In this document: positions 1 to 10,700 of the stretch, piece after piece
Position numbering within the stretch: position 1 is the first letter of the stretch
How the letters are laid out: each line of letters opens with the position of its first letter
Assembly (NCBI GenBank): GCA_027578815.1
Contig: JANBTH010000180.1
Location: 1-28,557 of the forward strand
DNA length: 28,557 nucleotides
Direction: 5' to 3'
Origin: Coemansia sp. RSA 1804
Lineage: Eukaryota; Kickxellomycota; Kickxellomycetes; Kickxellales; Kickxellaceae
Notes under the pieces: model-generated
Seen by the model: the letters and a program-made list of their open reading frames with translations, nothing else
Databases searched by the model: none
Told to the model about the DNA's origin: nothing
Program-made: the position numbers and the translations under genes

Positions 1-395
1 GAGTGTGTTGATGTCGAGGCGTTCCATCACGCGCTCGATGCGATCTGCTCGAAGTTTTTCAATATCTACATTGAGCACCAAAACCACAACAAGCGCCGAA
101 GGTAGTTAGTTAGTTACGACACAGCGGGGGTAGCCGGTGTGCAAGATAAACAATAGATACATCCAGAGTGGCAATTGTCTGCTGAACGTACCTTCTTCAA
201 GCGCCTTTAGTGTCTCAATCTTGCGCTTCAGCATGCGACGCTGGTCGTCTGTAAGCATGTCTAGATACTGCTGGCTTGTGGTCGACATCCAGCTGCCGCT
301 CGCGCCCGACCCGTTGTTCCTGTGGCTGCCGTTGCCGTGATGAGAAGCAGCGCCTCCTCCTCCTCCTCCACCATTCTCAGCCCCGCTTCGGTAAG
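1..395 (-). CDS. Unrecognised coiled-coil protein, internal fragment running off the left edge
   Basis: Two exons are visible, 395-192 and 65-1, separated by intron 191-66. The intron has donor GGTACGT, a TAACTAAC-type branch site and acceptor TGTAG. The first exon leaves one base and the second supplies two, so the frame stays open across the junction. The peptide has a Gly run, then a Gly/Ser/Asn/His-rich stretch, then MSTTSQQYLDMLTDDQRRML, and continues after the splice as EEDIEKLRADRIERVMERLD. That charged heptad-like pattern suggests a coiled coil. The left end of exon one is set by a TGTAG acceptor at 396-398. An upstream exon probably exists but I could not place it, and the Met at 288 is an alternative start. 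The C-terminal part lies outside the window. I do not recognise the family. That it is coding rests on the clean in-frame splice and the non-random peptide. Confidence 0.6.
353..370. repeat. Trinucleotide run encoding a Gly tract
   Basis: CTC/CCT repeats about six times. Read on the minus strand it encodes the poly-Gly tract of the left-edge gene. It is a coding microsatellite likely to vary in length between strains. Confidence 0.75.
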
Positions 396-1161
396 CTACA
401 CACATTACACCATAAACAATAGTATGCATACACGAGAAGAAGTGATACAAGCATGGCGGTTAGGCGTGCTGTATAAGACTATACCCATCCACTTTCTCTA
501 CATCTGTATCTACATCTGTATCTACATCTACCGACTCTTTTGCTCTTCTGTCTGTCAGAGCAGGGCAAAAAGAAACTCCACATCACACAATGTTAATGCT
601 CTAGATACTTGCAGTTCAAACGCTGACCGCCCGCGCCCATCGTTGGTATATCTATTTATGAATACCCTACGCGCTGCTCAGCGTGCTGCTTTAGGGTCCT
701 TTATGTTTGTTGCTCTAGTGTCTCAAATGGAGATAAATGTTAATGGGCTTCCGAAATTGCGCAGCCTCGTGATGTCGTTACTTGTAGAATGTAAATGATA
801 ATTTCAAAAAAGGTAAAGTAACCGGAACCGAAAAATGCGCCCCCTTTTTACCACCTCTAAACACAAAAAAAAAGTAACTAGTTGTATGAAAAAAGTGTAT
901 GCCAAACCAATGTTTAAAAATATAAAAAAAGAGCTAAAACGGAGTGAAAGAAGCACATGCAGCTAAAAGTACACGTGCAGCCAAGGAAAAGGCAACAAAA
1001 AGTGGGAAAACAATGGCTTTCTACGTGCTGGTTGGCTGAAAAGTGCCCATACTCGGCACGTGAATTGGTAAACTATGGAACGAACCGCCAAAGAACCACT
1101 AACAAAATGAACACAACCACAGACTTAGACAGACAGAGCCTAAGGGGTGAATAGAGACTGA
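396..1161. other. Intergenic or upstream region without a supported gene
   Basis: This stretch lies between the left-edge gene and the first GH20 gene. It holds the 12-base tandem repeat and several A runs around 800-940. It may contain a 5' exon of the left-edge gene on the minus strand, but no candidate ATG gave a convincing donor in the right phase. Open frames on the plus strand here have no recognisable protein character. Confidence 0.5.
497..530. repeat. 12-base tandem repeat, about 2.8 copies
   Basis: The unit TCTACATCTGTA occurs twice exactly and then as a 10-base partial copy, with no gene assigned across it. It lies upstream of the visible exons of the left-edge minus-strand gene, in a probable intron or 5' region. 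No function can be read from it. Confidence 0.8.
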
Positions 1162-2802
1162 CTACGTTTGTGAGGGAAGGAGGCAGTTGCCAGGGTTGCG
1201 CGCACACCACAGCGGCTGCAGCGGCTCGGCCATAATGCCACGTCCAACCAGCCGGAAGCGCTGGTCGTGCAGCCGCTGGGCTACCTCAGCAGTTGTGCGG
1301 ACATGTCCACTGGAATCGACCTTGCCAGCCCACGATGTCTCAGCCATTGCGCTCACTCGTGGCCACAGGTAGTTGTCGATCGACGTCTCGTCTGACTGCT
1401 CAGACCACAGTGCAACCTCGGCGCCTACAACCAGCTTCTTCTCTGCGCTGTTGGTGATATTTGCAAACGGATCAAAGTTGTAGATGTGCATCCACGACTT
1501 GTATGGATCGCACCACGAGTTGCCGTCAAAGTTTGATAGCCATGCTCCGTGGCCACAGTCAAGATAATACGCAGATGCTGGCGATGCAATTGATCGGTAT
1601 CCCTTGGCAACTGTCTTAGGAATCGACTCCTGATCGATCCAGGTCTGAATGATTGTCGACTTCGGTGGCACGTACTCAGAATGGAAGAGCGTTTCTTCCC
1701 ACGAGAGCGCTGTTTTGTTCAGTCTTTCCAGCTCGCCATGCACATTGGTGTAGAAATCGGACAGCAGAGTCTCCACGGTTGCGTTAGGATGGCTCTTTAT
1801 ATACTTCTGGACATCAGGATCCTCCTCCCAGCACTGTCTGTTGACCTCATCTCCGCCAAGGTGGAACATTTCGTCTGTGAAAAGTGCAGCGTACTCGTCT
1901 ATAATGTTCTTGGCAAACTCAGTAGCGGCAGCCTTGGCAATGTTAAGCTGTCCACTTGGTGGCTCTGCTGCACGCTTGTCCCATCCAGGCTGTACGTTCG
2001 GACAGCTCACAAGCTCGGGATGCGACTCGTGCACAATGTATGAGTGTCCCGGCATGTCGAACTCCGGTATCACGCGGATACCGCGTGCTTTGCCATACTG
2101 GATGATCTCCTTGACGTCTGCGTACGAGTACTGCATGTCTGGCCCATATGCACCTTTGGCCTGCAGCTCTGGGTATTTGTTTGACTGGACGGGCCACGAC
2201 TGGGCATCGACAATATGCCAATGGAACACGTTGACCTTGTTGTATGACATTGCATCGAGTGTGCGCTTAAGTGCGGATAGAGGATAGTAGTTACGTGCTG
2301 TGTCTAGCATCAATCCACGGTGGTGCAGAAGGGGCGAATCTTTGATATGAACCGGTGTCTCTCGGATGACTTTCTTGCCTCCATACGAAAGAATCAACTG
2401 CGAATAGGTCTCAAGGCCACGTAGTGCGCCAAACACCGTCTCAGAATGAAGCGTTGCTTGCCCGTCAACCGGCACATGGAGCGTGTATGACTCGTCGGTA
2501 TCCAGATTAAGCGTCTCATCGCTGCTGTTGACTGTGACTGAAAGACCAGCCACCGTTCCACTGGTTGACGGTGCCTCCTTAATCTTATAGTCTGCTGGTG
2601 GCGTAAACTTTTCCTTATCAATGATTGCGTTGTACCGCCCAACTGCGTCAGCAAGTATCTGGGATGTAGTATATCCAGCGCTGATCGGGACGTTGCCGAC
2701 AGCCGTGGTGCAGTTTCCACCAGTATATGTTATTGGAAGCGGCCAAAGAGAGTGTCCAAGCACGGACGACAGCGTGAAAAGAGTAGCAAGCGCAACCTTC
2801 AT
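1162..2802 (-). CDS. Secreted GH20 beta-N-acetylhexosaminidase (catalytically intact copy)
   Basis: This is a single-exon, 546-residue glycoside hydrolase family 20 enzyme. The family removes terminal GlcNAc/GalNAc from chitin oligomers and glycans by substrate-assisted catalysis. Residues 1 to about 17 form a hydrophobic signal peptide, and the mature start LWPLP is typical of fungal GH20. Family motifs follow in order: HRGLMLDTARNYY with the substrate-binding Arg, FHWHIVDAQSWP, EFDMPGHS, and HLGGDEVN. In HLGGDEVN, Asp318 and Glu319 are the polarising residue and the acid/base. Later come the Trp of QTWIDQE, YYLDCGHG, and ALWSEQSD with Glu468 matching the conserved sugar-binding Glu. N-glycosylation sequons suit secretion. 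The start is the ATG directly before the signal peptide. It stands about 12 kb from a second, catalytically altered GH20 gene on the other strand. The family call is near certain; secretion versus vacuolar targeting is inferred. Confidence 0.96.
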   Translation of the reverse strand: MKVALATLFTLSSVLGHSLWPLPITYTGGNCTTAVGNVPISAGYTTSQILADAVGRYNAIIDKEKFTPPADYKIKEAPSTSGTVAGLSVTVNSSDETLNLDTDESYTLHVPVDGQATLHSETVFGALRGLETYSQLILSYGGKKVIRETPVHIKDSPLLHHRGLMLDTARNYYPLSALKRTLDAMSYNKVNVFHWHIVDAQSWPVQSNKYPELQAKGAYGPDMQYSYADVKEIIQYGKARGIRVIPEFDMPGHSYIVHESHPELVSCPNVQPGWDKRAAEPPSGQLNIAKAAATEFAKNIIDEYAALFTDEMFHLGGDEVNRQCWEEDPDVQKYIKSHPNATVETLLSDFYTNVHGELERLNKTALSWEETLFHSEYVPPKSTIIQTWIDQESIPKTVAKGYRSIASPASAYYLDCGHGAWLSNFDGNSWCDPYKSWMHIYNFDPFANITNSAEKKLVVGAEVALWSEQSDETSIDNYLWPRVSAMAETSWAGKVDSSGHVRTTAEVAQRLHDQRFRLVGRGIMAEPLQPLWCARNPGNCLLPSQT

Positions 2803-3983
2803 CTTGGATCGCCTAATAATGGGTAATTATGAAGATACCACGCTTGTCAAATGTTGTTTCTAGCAAAAAATAGAAGCAATACAGCAACGATAGCAACAAT
2901 GTAGCAGAAAAATGTGCCGTTGGATCAGAACAAGAAAAATGGCAAAGAAGAAAAGAATCACAGTGCGCCAGGGCGTATGCTATAAAAGTGAATGGATAAT
3001 ATGCTTGAGAAAGAAATGTGGCAAGAAGGGAGGACCTTCTGTATGGTATTTAAGTCAGTCTTACATCAACGTGTAACCATCACACCACCAATTCCATTCA
3101 CTGCTGAAAGTGAATGAGAAAAAAGAAGAGGGGAGAGGAGTGAGGATGTTTCTGCTGTACGCATTCAACAAAGGCTATGCTATTATTTGGTGTAAGTGTG
3201 TGGCAGACATTCTGCCAGTCTTGTTTTTTTCTTTCTTTTTCATTGTATTCTAATATCGGCACAATGTGGCTTTTGGAGCCGACCTGGAGCCAAATATGAC
3301 ATTTGGTAGCTTCGCATAAATTATATGTGTGCATCTCGCTAAATATCTCGGCGACTGCCGTTATATTGCTGACGTTGCTCACATGATTGTTTGCAATCTT
3401 CCATGAGAAAAAAGAACGGACGGTTGCTACTCGCCCTAAGGGATTCAAATGCCATTTATCGGGCAATGCTCGCTCCTTTCCTTTGCTCCCACATTTCGCA
3501 AGAACAATCGGTGTGTGCTTTCAGAAGAAACTCGATGTGTTCTAAAGACAGTAGCAAGGAACAATAAGCGGTTGCCATGTATACGCATGGCTGCTGGCCC
3601 AGGAGCTGCAAGAGTCTGAAACACTATGGCTTGTGGCACCTTGGCCATTTCTCTTCTTTCCGCGATTGTGGAATTGCACACAACACCCCCGCTTGCTCCC
3701 ATCAGCATTGCTATTGTTTAGTTGTCCACGGACACGATAGCACACATGTGCTATTTTCTATAACGTCTAATTTCTTTTTGTCTATCTTTTGTATTTATGC
3801 TGTGTTTTATGGCATACCGCAACAACCAAATTATGACAAGCAGCCAAATCTGTATGAGCCATTGAGAATGTTAGAAATGAAATGCTAACTATTGAGTATT
3901 AATGTCAGCAAAGAAAAGCCGGACATGGTAGCTATATTGCCAATGTTTCTTGGCTGCGTATGCTTTCCTTTCGGATAAAGCAT
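2803..3983. other. Intergenic region upstream of the GH20 gene; weak open frames only
   Basis: No recognisable gene. On the minus strand two ATG-started frames overlap out of phase, 3708-3445 (87 residues) and 3466-3098 (122 residues). Neither resembles a family I know, and codon use is AT-rich like the surroundings. Expected contents are the promoter of the GH20 gene at its left end and the 3' flank of the transporter gene at its right end. I saw no clear minus-strand TATA element. Confidence 0.5.
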
Positions 3984-6035
3984 CTAGTTGCGAGTCTCAG
4001 CAAATGCTAACAATGAGCGTCTCTTTTGTTTTACATTGAATCTGATAAGAACAATGGCCACGCACGCAATGACCAGCGGAATGCCTGTGTATATCTTCAG
4101 CGCGGTGTATGGCGCGCCCCATGATCTGGACTTTTCTAGAATAACGCCGGCAACTGGCGGCCCAAACAGGTACCCCACACCAGCAACCGTGTAATAAAGC
4201 CCAACAAAAACTGGCAGGGTGTTTACGCCTACAAAATAAATGTTAAAAACAAGGGGATCTGCTTTTTTTGTCTATACAATTTAGTCGGCTGGAAATTACA
4301 AGTGTGCATGTGGAGATAAAGATGCATTATTTCCTTGTACCTGCCGTGCGGGGAAAAATATAACTGCATTATTTTTGCCGGAGATAAAAACACGTCATAT
4401 GGTCTGTACATATGACAAACGGGACATTGGGTAATGTCTTAAAAGTGTGCAGGTGTACATGTCCTTTTTAATCTTAATTGCGAACACATGTCACACAGAG
4501 GAATTGTCAGATTTGAAGTATACTTGCCGAAATATTTTGCTACAAATGTCGATGTTTGCGTGAATATCGCTCCATATCCAAGCCCAAACACAATTCCAAA
4601 TGCCATTGTTCCTGCAAAATTGCCGGTTGTTGTCCAGATCACTAGGACGGCAATTATTGCAAAGGAGTACGCCCACAGAAGAATTGCAAGCGGGCCAAAG
4701 AAATCTGAAGATACCGTTGCAATAAGTCGACCCACCAGAGATGCTGCGTTTGCAATGCTCGTTATTAGGGACCCAGAAGTTGTAGATATTCCAATATCCT
4801 TTGCGTACCCTATTAGTGAGTATGTTCATTTGTCATACTTGATTAGAGTATAATACTGTTACCTTGATTCTATTGTAATTCAGATAATTAGAGCATACTT
4901 ACCTGGTAGATAGTAGAAGGGAGTAAGCGAGGCCGTTCCGGTGAAAAACGAACAAGCCATAAACAAGATCAGTCTGTTGTTTTTCATTTCACTCCATCCC
5001 ACATGCTTAGGCTTTGCTGTTGACTGGCTGAACGACTTTATTAGTATTATCGATATGCTGCAGGTAACCAAGACGATTGCTGCAGTCAGACGAAGCGTCC
5101 ATGCTACCGAAATCCTTTTAATTAGAATATGGTTGAACTGGGTCCATACAATCCCGCCAACTCCAATTCCCAGATTGACAGTACCGGTAGCAAGACCTCG
5201 GCGCTTTTCAAACCACTGAGAAGGGATGACAACAGCTGGCAAGAACGTAAATGCAGCACCGGTTCCACAGAGCACTCCTTGTGTGAGCAAAAGATGCCAC
5301 GGCTACATGAATACAAATAAGCTTTAAATGAAAGGCATACAGTTTTCATATAAAAAAGTTAAATTGGTGGCCGATAGGATGAAAGATATGTTTAATCTTG
5401 CCTTTTTGCCATGCTTATATAAACCACTCTTTTTTACAATCCAGGATACTTGCCTCTGTGGCGAATGATGCCAGAAAATAGCCGAGACTTAATACTATAA
5501 TTCCACAAATGGGCACCACCCTATACCCAAATCTCTCGCATAGCTTTCCCGACACTACGCCCAGAGTCGCCATGCAGCTACCACTCAGGACGCCTACAAG
5601 CGATATAGTGGCGTTTGATGCCTTTCCATGGAATCTCTCGTTTACGTAGTATTCTTGGAATACGCCAAACGCACTCATTGGTCCTTCGGCAAAAAACTCT
5701 AATAAGAAGCTGCAAGCAACAACAACCCATCCATACCCACCGTCAGGGGGCGGGTTAAAGCAGAATTCCGGCTTCTCGTTTAGATCATTAGTGTCAATTG
5801 ACTCATCATTCGTTGTTGATGACCCTGATTCAGAATGTTTGTGCGTGGATGAGGTGGTCAACGACAATGCAGTCTCGTCTGCGTCTATATTGGGAGCAAC
5901 GGATCTGCTAGCTGGTTCAATCTCCGTTGAATTGCGCCAAAACATTTCTGCTCTGTTTCCAGCAGTATTACTAACGGTACATCTGCGCGAAGACGAGGCT
6001 GAATAGACAGCCGCCCGACTCATACTATCTGGCAT
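3984..6035 (-). CDS. MFS monocarboxylate transporter-like permease (SLC16/MCH type), four exons
   Basis: A plasma- or organelle-membrane permease of the monocarboxylate porter family. The exact substrate cannot be told from sequence; fungal members carry monocarboxylates, riboflavin or unknown solutes. Exons are 6035-5454, 5302-4903, 4809-4528 and 4228-3984, giving 502 residues. A Ser/Thr-rich cytosolic tail of about 95 residues precedes the family signature DGGYGW (residues 98-103) at the first membrane segment. Further matches to the family are LASFAT, LLTQGVLCG, FYYLPGYAKDIGIS and GYLFGPPVAGVI. The length suits a 12-helix MFS protein. The start is the first in-frame ATG; upstream codons have none. 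Introns 1 and 3 must use GC donors to keep frame, while intron 2 is GT-AG. The C terminus ends in a short basic tail. Confidence 0.9.
4229..4527 (-). other. GC-AG intron 3 of the transporter gene
   Basis: The donor TTCG|GCAAGTATAC and acceptor TTTTGTAG|GCGTAAAC define a 299-base intron in phase 1. The join reads VAKYFGVNTLPVFVGLYY and continues to GYLFGPPVAG. Using the GT four bases later would shift the last exon out of frame. Confidence 0.78.
4810..4902 (-). other. GT-AG intron 2 of the transporter gene
   Basis: The donor CCAG|GTAAGTAT and acceptor CTAATAG|GGTACG give a 93-base intron in phase 1. The join reads FYYLPGYAKDIGIS, a typical segment of the family. Confidence 0.88.
5303..5453 (-). 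other. GC-AG intron 1 of the transporter gene
   Basis: The donor reads ACAGAG|GCAAGTATCC, the classical strong context of GC donors, and the acceptor is CATGTAG|CCGTGG. The junction is phase 0 and gives SFATE-PWHLLLTQG, which matches the family pattern. The nearest GT, four bases downstream, would put the next exon out of frame. Confidence 0.8.
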
Positions 6036-7795
6036 ATTCAATATATATGTATCTTGTTTAGTGCTGGAATATGATTTCACAATGTGTATGTCGTATTGTT
6101 CGCTTTTAGACAATGCAGAAATGTGCACTATTATGATAGGGCGAGAATATTGATGCAACTTTGCTCACAACACCTTCTGCTCTAATTTAAGCAATCTTAC
6201 AATTATAATAGAATAGTACCTTATCCTAAAGAGTATACTTTTTCTTTGACAACGGGTGTGTGTTTGTTTGTTTGTGTATTAAATAGAACTGCTCAAGAGT
6301 AGTTACAGTTACGAGTTAAATATCAAAGTTGGGAGGAATTGCAAAGCAAAGTAAATAGGATGCAAAAGACATGCAAGGAGAGAGATATTCTCTGCATATG
6401 TCCACTCCCCACCTTCAGTCAAGGTATATATGAATAGCCAGAAAGAGGTCTCACGAAAAGATGAACATCGCTAACCAGAGCTATTTGGTTGTCAAACGAG
6501 CACACGTATTTGCTTTTGCTTTGGACTAGTCGATAACTGCTTGACTAGTAACAGCCAAACAACCTTCCGTCTTTAGAAAAGTAGGCAAAGAAATCCTTTA
6601 GGCGTTATTTGTTTTCAAGATATAAAGTTATGCAGCCGTTAAAGTAATGACAGTATATTGGCAATACTTTAATAGCCAATCTGTCACATTATCAAGAAAT
6701 GGAAGCGTGTCTTTTGTTTCCTATCGACTCTAGTCATTCGGCCCATTGGCGATTGAGAAATATGAACTGCTGAAGAAGAATATAAATTATCTTGGCGACC
6801 TGTAACAAGGGCAAAAATAATTTAGGATTTAATGTCAATAGAGCCTCGTTTTTCCACATAAGCACTAAAAAACATAAAATCAATCTTTTTCGCATTCACA
6901 AAAGTGGGCTTGCATTTTAAAGACGTCCACAATTTAATCAATAAACACTAAACCACCATTCAAGCGCAGATATAGTTGGATACATTGTTAAGAAAGTCTC
7001 AAACCCCTTTTGTTGCAAAAAGTAGAGAAACGTTTGTGGTGGCAATAAAACCCGGAATAAACTATTTAACACATGGTCAGTGCACGTTCTAGTTGACATC
7101 TTAAAAGATATGTTGTATATGATCGATGTAATTGAAAATGCCATGAAAATGATATTGCGTGATGGATAGTACCACCTGCAATAAATCCGTCTAGCTATTC
7201 AAAATTTAGAAGAATCAACTGTTGTATGTTACTTTCTTATGTATCTTTCTCTTTTTCATAATAAAAAAGCAGCCAGCAATAAAGAAAGAAGCCATATGTC
7301 GAAATGGCAGGAAAGGCTACATATGAAATTCAATAAATTAGCATCTTTCTTTTCCTTACAGAAACCTCACCAAGCCGTGTTTCCTGTGCATTTTTGCTAC
7401 TCTAATATTCTGGTAAATGCGTTTTAACCACTGCCGGCCATCTCTTTCTAGAATACGAGCGATTAGTATTTGGCGCCATTCAACTCACAATGCGTCTATT
7501 GCAACAAACAGAGTTTACTTGAGCTTTATACGTGGCGCTCCACCTTCCACCACATGATTCTTAAAATGAATACTTTTTCTATGCCAACGTTGAACATATG
7601 CCAGAAATATTAACGTGCTCGAGTGAATCGCAAGATTATTTGCATATTGCAAACCAAACAAAAGACAATGAAAAGCCAAAAACAGAAAATAAACAAAGAA
7701 ATCGCTAATGAAAATAATAAATAAAGTGAAAATATCTTGTAGCATTACAAGACACAGTTGAAGAAGAAAAAAGGAACAATGAGAATACATGCTCG
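6036..7795. other. Intergenic region, AT-rich, no supported gene
   Basis: About 1.7 kb lies between the transporter start and the MIT-gene stop. It is rich in A and T with frequent stops in all frames and a short GTTT repeat near 6260. The right-hand 300 bases are probably the 3' untranslated region of the MIT gene. The left part should hold the transporter promoter and 5' leader. I found no RNA gene signature. Confidence 0.5.
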
Positions 7796-10700
7796 CTACT
7801 CGACAACCCATTCACGCAGCCTCTTTATGTATTTTGCGTATAACACCTGAAGGTCACGAACCACCCACGCCAGCAAGACTTGGTTTAGCCATTCCGTAAT
7901 GCGAATAAGGCGCGCATAGATCACACCAGGCGCGCGTCCTTTACCTTGCTGAACATAGCTCAGCGGATTCTTAATCGGACTTTGCGCGAGCACAAAGCGC
8001 CCGCTGCTGCCATTAGCGGCAGCCGTTCCCAGATTGGAAGCACCTGCCGCCATGGGCATGACTGGCACGATCTTTGGAATCGTCGAAAAAGAATCTCCCC
8101 GGGGCTTCGCTCCCGCCTTGCCGTTGCCATTACGCATTCCTTCGCCGGAATCAACAAGATTGCTGCTGTTGCCTCCGCTGCCGCTCTGTTTCTGTCCAAA
8201 GTAATTCGAGCGTCTTCTGTTCTTTTTCTCGGCAGCAGAGTTGGCAGAAATTGACGCATTTGACGACTTTCTCTCCGACAATGAATTAATGGAAGGAGCC
8301 GACGGCTCTGCTGCCAGCGTGGCCTGTGCCGTCAGGGGCGATGACATCGGGCCGCGAATGCTAGCATCGCTGCTCCCCTGGGGTCGACTCTGTTGACGAC
8401 GCTTGTTTGTCAGCGACGAAGGCGATTGAGGCACTTCAGTGAACCACCCGGCCATGTCTGCATCGCTTGCAATGCGCGAAAAGTAGCACATAATGCCTTC
8501 CAAAACCATCGCCGCCTCAAACATCCGCTGCAACGCTGACGCATAGACAGAGGTGTCGTCGAGCTTTTCTTTCTGAATATTAGAGTAAAGCTTGTCAACG
8601 CTCTTGCCAAATTTGCCAAGCCCCTTGAATCGCGAGTTGCTCATCTGGTCCTTGTTCAAGACATCCCTGTTCATGTTGTGGATCGATTGTGCGCCGTTGC
8701 CGCTTGGTGTCATAGGAACCGGCGTTTCAGGAATCCGCATTTCAGGCTGGTCGGCGGTTGGACTGAGCGGAGATGCTGGCGCGCCCTGATGGCCGGCGAG
8801 ATCGCTGTTGCTTAAAGCAAGACTAGGAAGCGACGCGTTTGCAAAGTGGGTGTTATCGGTAAGCCCCATGGCTGGTCCAGCAGGCATGTGAACAATGGAT
8901 GCATTCAGGTTTTCGTGCGAGGCAGTAGCCGGTACTGCCATTACCGACGCCGCTGCAGCTGCCTCGGTCCCTGGCTGTGGTGTTGAGTTGACAAATTTGA
9001 GCTTCTTTCCAAGCATGCGGCGGCTGCTGTCCAAGACCTCTTCAAAATTGTTGAGCCAGTGATGAAGAGCAACGCACGCCTTGTGCAGATCATCCTTGGA
9101 GTTGCTGTTTCTGCTTCTTGGATCTTCGCTCTCCCACGGAAGCGTTTCGGCATGTCGGGGATCGATGTTGGGAGCTGTGGACAAAAACAGCATTTCGATA
9201 TCAGGCAGCGAGATAAAGGATCCAAGCGAAGAGAATGACTGAGTAAGCTGTGCTAGTACGCCAAGCTTTGTCTCAATCGCGGTGATACGGATGCCTGGCT
9301 GATACCAAAGCCGCCGCGGAACATACAGACTTGGTGTAAGGTGTGCTCCGCCTGTGACCATCGACCGATGAAGTGTGTTGATAAACCACAACGCCGACAG
9401 TGGATTCGACTTTGGCGGAGCTGGGCCAAGATCTGGGTGGAACGTCCCAAACGAAGGTTCAAACATTTCCACTCTCTGATCCTCCTCAATATCGATCAGC
9501 GTCGGGCGATTATATGCGTGGATCCCAGGGAAACTTGCTACAAGAGGAGTTGACATCGCATGGGCCCCGTTCATCAACACGCTTGCAGTGCCAGAAAGCA
9601 AGCCTGTGCCTCCGCGGATGACTGATTGCGAGCCAGAGGTAGCAACACTCGACTTGCGGCTGCGGCTAGGACCATCCGTGCCGGCAGACAGCGGTGCTCC
9701 AGGCGCAGGGCTTGACTCGGGGACAAAAGACAAAACATCCATCGCGGATTTTGTCGCTATGCGCAGGGACGGACGGATTGTTTGCGAATGCTGCTTCTTG
9801 TGACGAAGATCTTCTGTGCGCGACGTTGTAGATAGGTTTGCAACGGATGACGCGTCAGAGTCCGAACGCATCTGCCGACCGGAGAAGCCAAGAGCTTCCT
9901 GGCCTTCGTCTTCTTTGCTTTCGTACTCGCCTTCTCCGGCACTTTGTCTGCCATCTGCGTAAGTGGTAACGGGCACTGTGCTTGAAAAGCTTGGGCGAAG
10001 AGATGGCGGCGCAGGCATGGGTGGGATGTCGCCCCTTTCTGTTGCTGCATACACCGCAAGCGATGACTGATCATTGTTAGCGGCAGCAGAAGCAGTCTCA
10101 ACAAGATTTGGGGTTGATGTCGACGCAGAAAGACGGCGGTCTTTAGGAATTGCGTGCAGCTGAGAAGGAGGCTGTAGCATTCCATATAAGGGTTTGTTGG
10201 ACTCGATGCTGGACTTTGGAGGTAGTGCTGGCGACGGAATGTCAGGGATAGACGGTTTGCGCCGGAACAAACCAGCCAGACGGTGGGCTGCGTTGCTCTG
10301 TCTTTTCTGTTCCTTGGTAAGTGTCTGTTGCAAAGGAAGTTTGAACGGAAAAACGGGAGGCGTGTCCTTGGCAGGCGTAGGTGGTGGAATGCTGCTCGGA
10401 ACTGGGTCCTCGTCTGCCTCGTGTAGAACCTCGCTGTCACCCAATGGTGCAGCCGTCTTCTCATCGCCGCCATTTACTATAGATTGGTTAATCTTTAACC
10501 CTGTGGAAGAGCTAATATGCTCGACTTTGGGAGTATCAGACTGTGGTTCTCCTTCGCTTTCAGAGAAGTTCGACATATCGGGAAACGGTCCAGCTTCAGA
10601 TTTGATGGCATTTGATGCTGCCGCGCCAATGGTTACGGACGAGGCAGAGATGCTTGGGATCTTGCTTGCTGGAAGATCGTTGCTGCTCGAGTTGCTTCGC

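Noticed and set aside
6036..6158. Longer N terminus for the transporter beginning at 6158
   Set aside because: The codon there is TTG, and no ATG occurs before 6035. The first ATG gives a normal N-terminal tail.
7515..7811. 98-codon minus-strand open frame overlapping the MIT gene end
   Set aside because: A Phe/Leu-rich peptide from AT-rich 3' flank, out of frame with the gene; most likely untranslated region.
9757..10473. 238-codon minus-strand open frame
   Set aside because: An alternative frame of the MIT gene's disordered region; Arg/Leu/His-rich composition is a frame-shift artefact.
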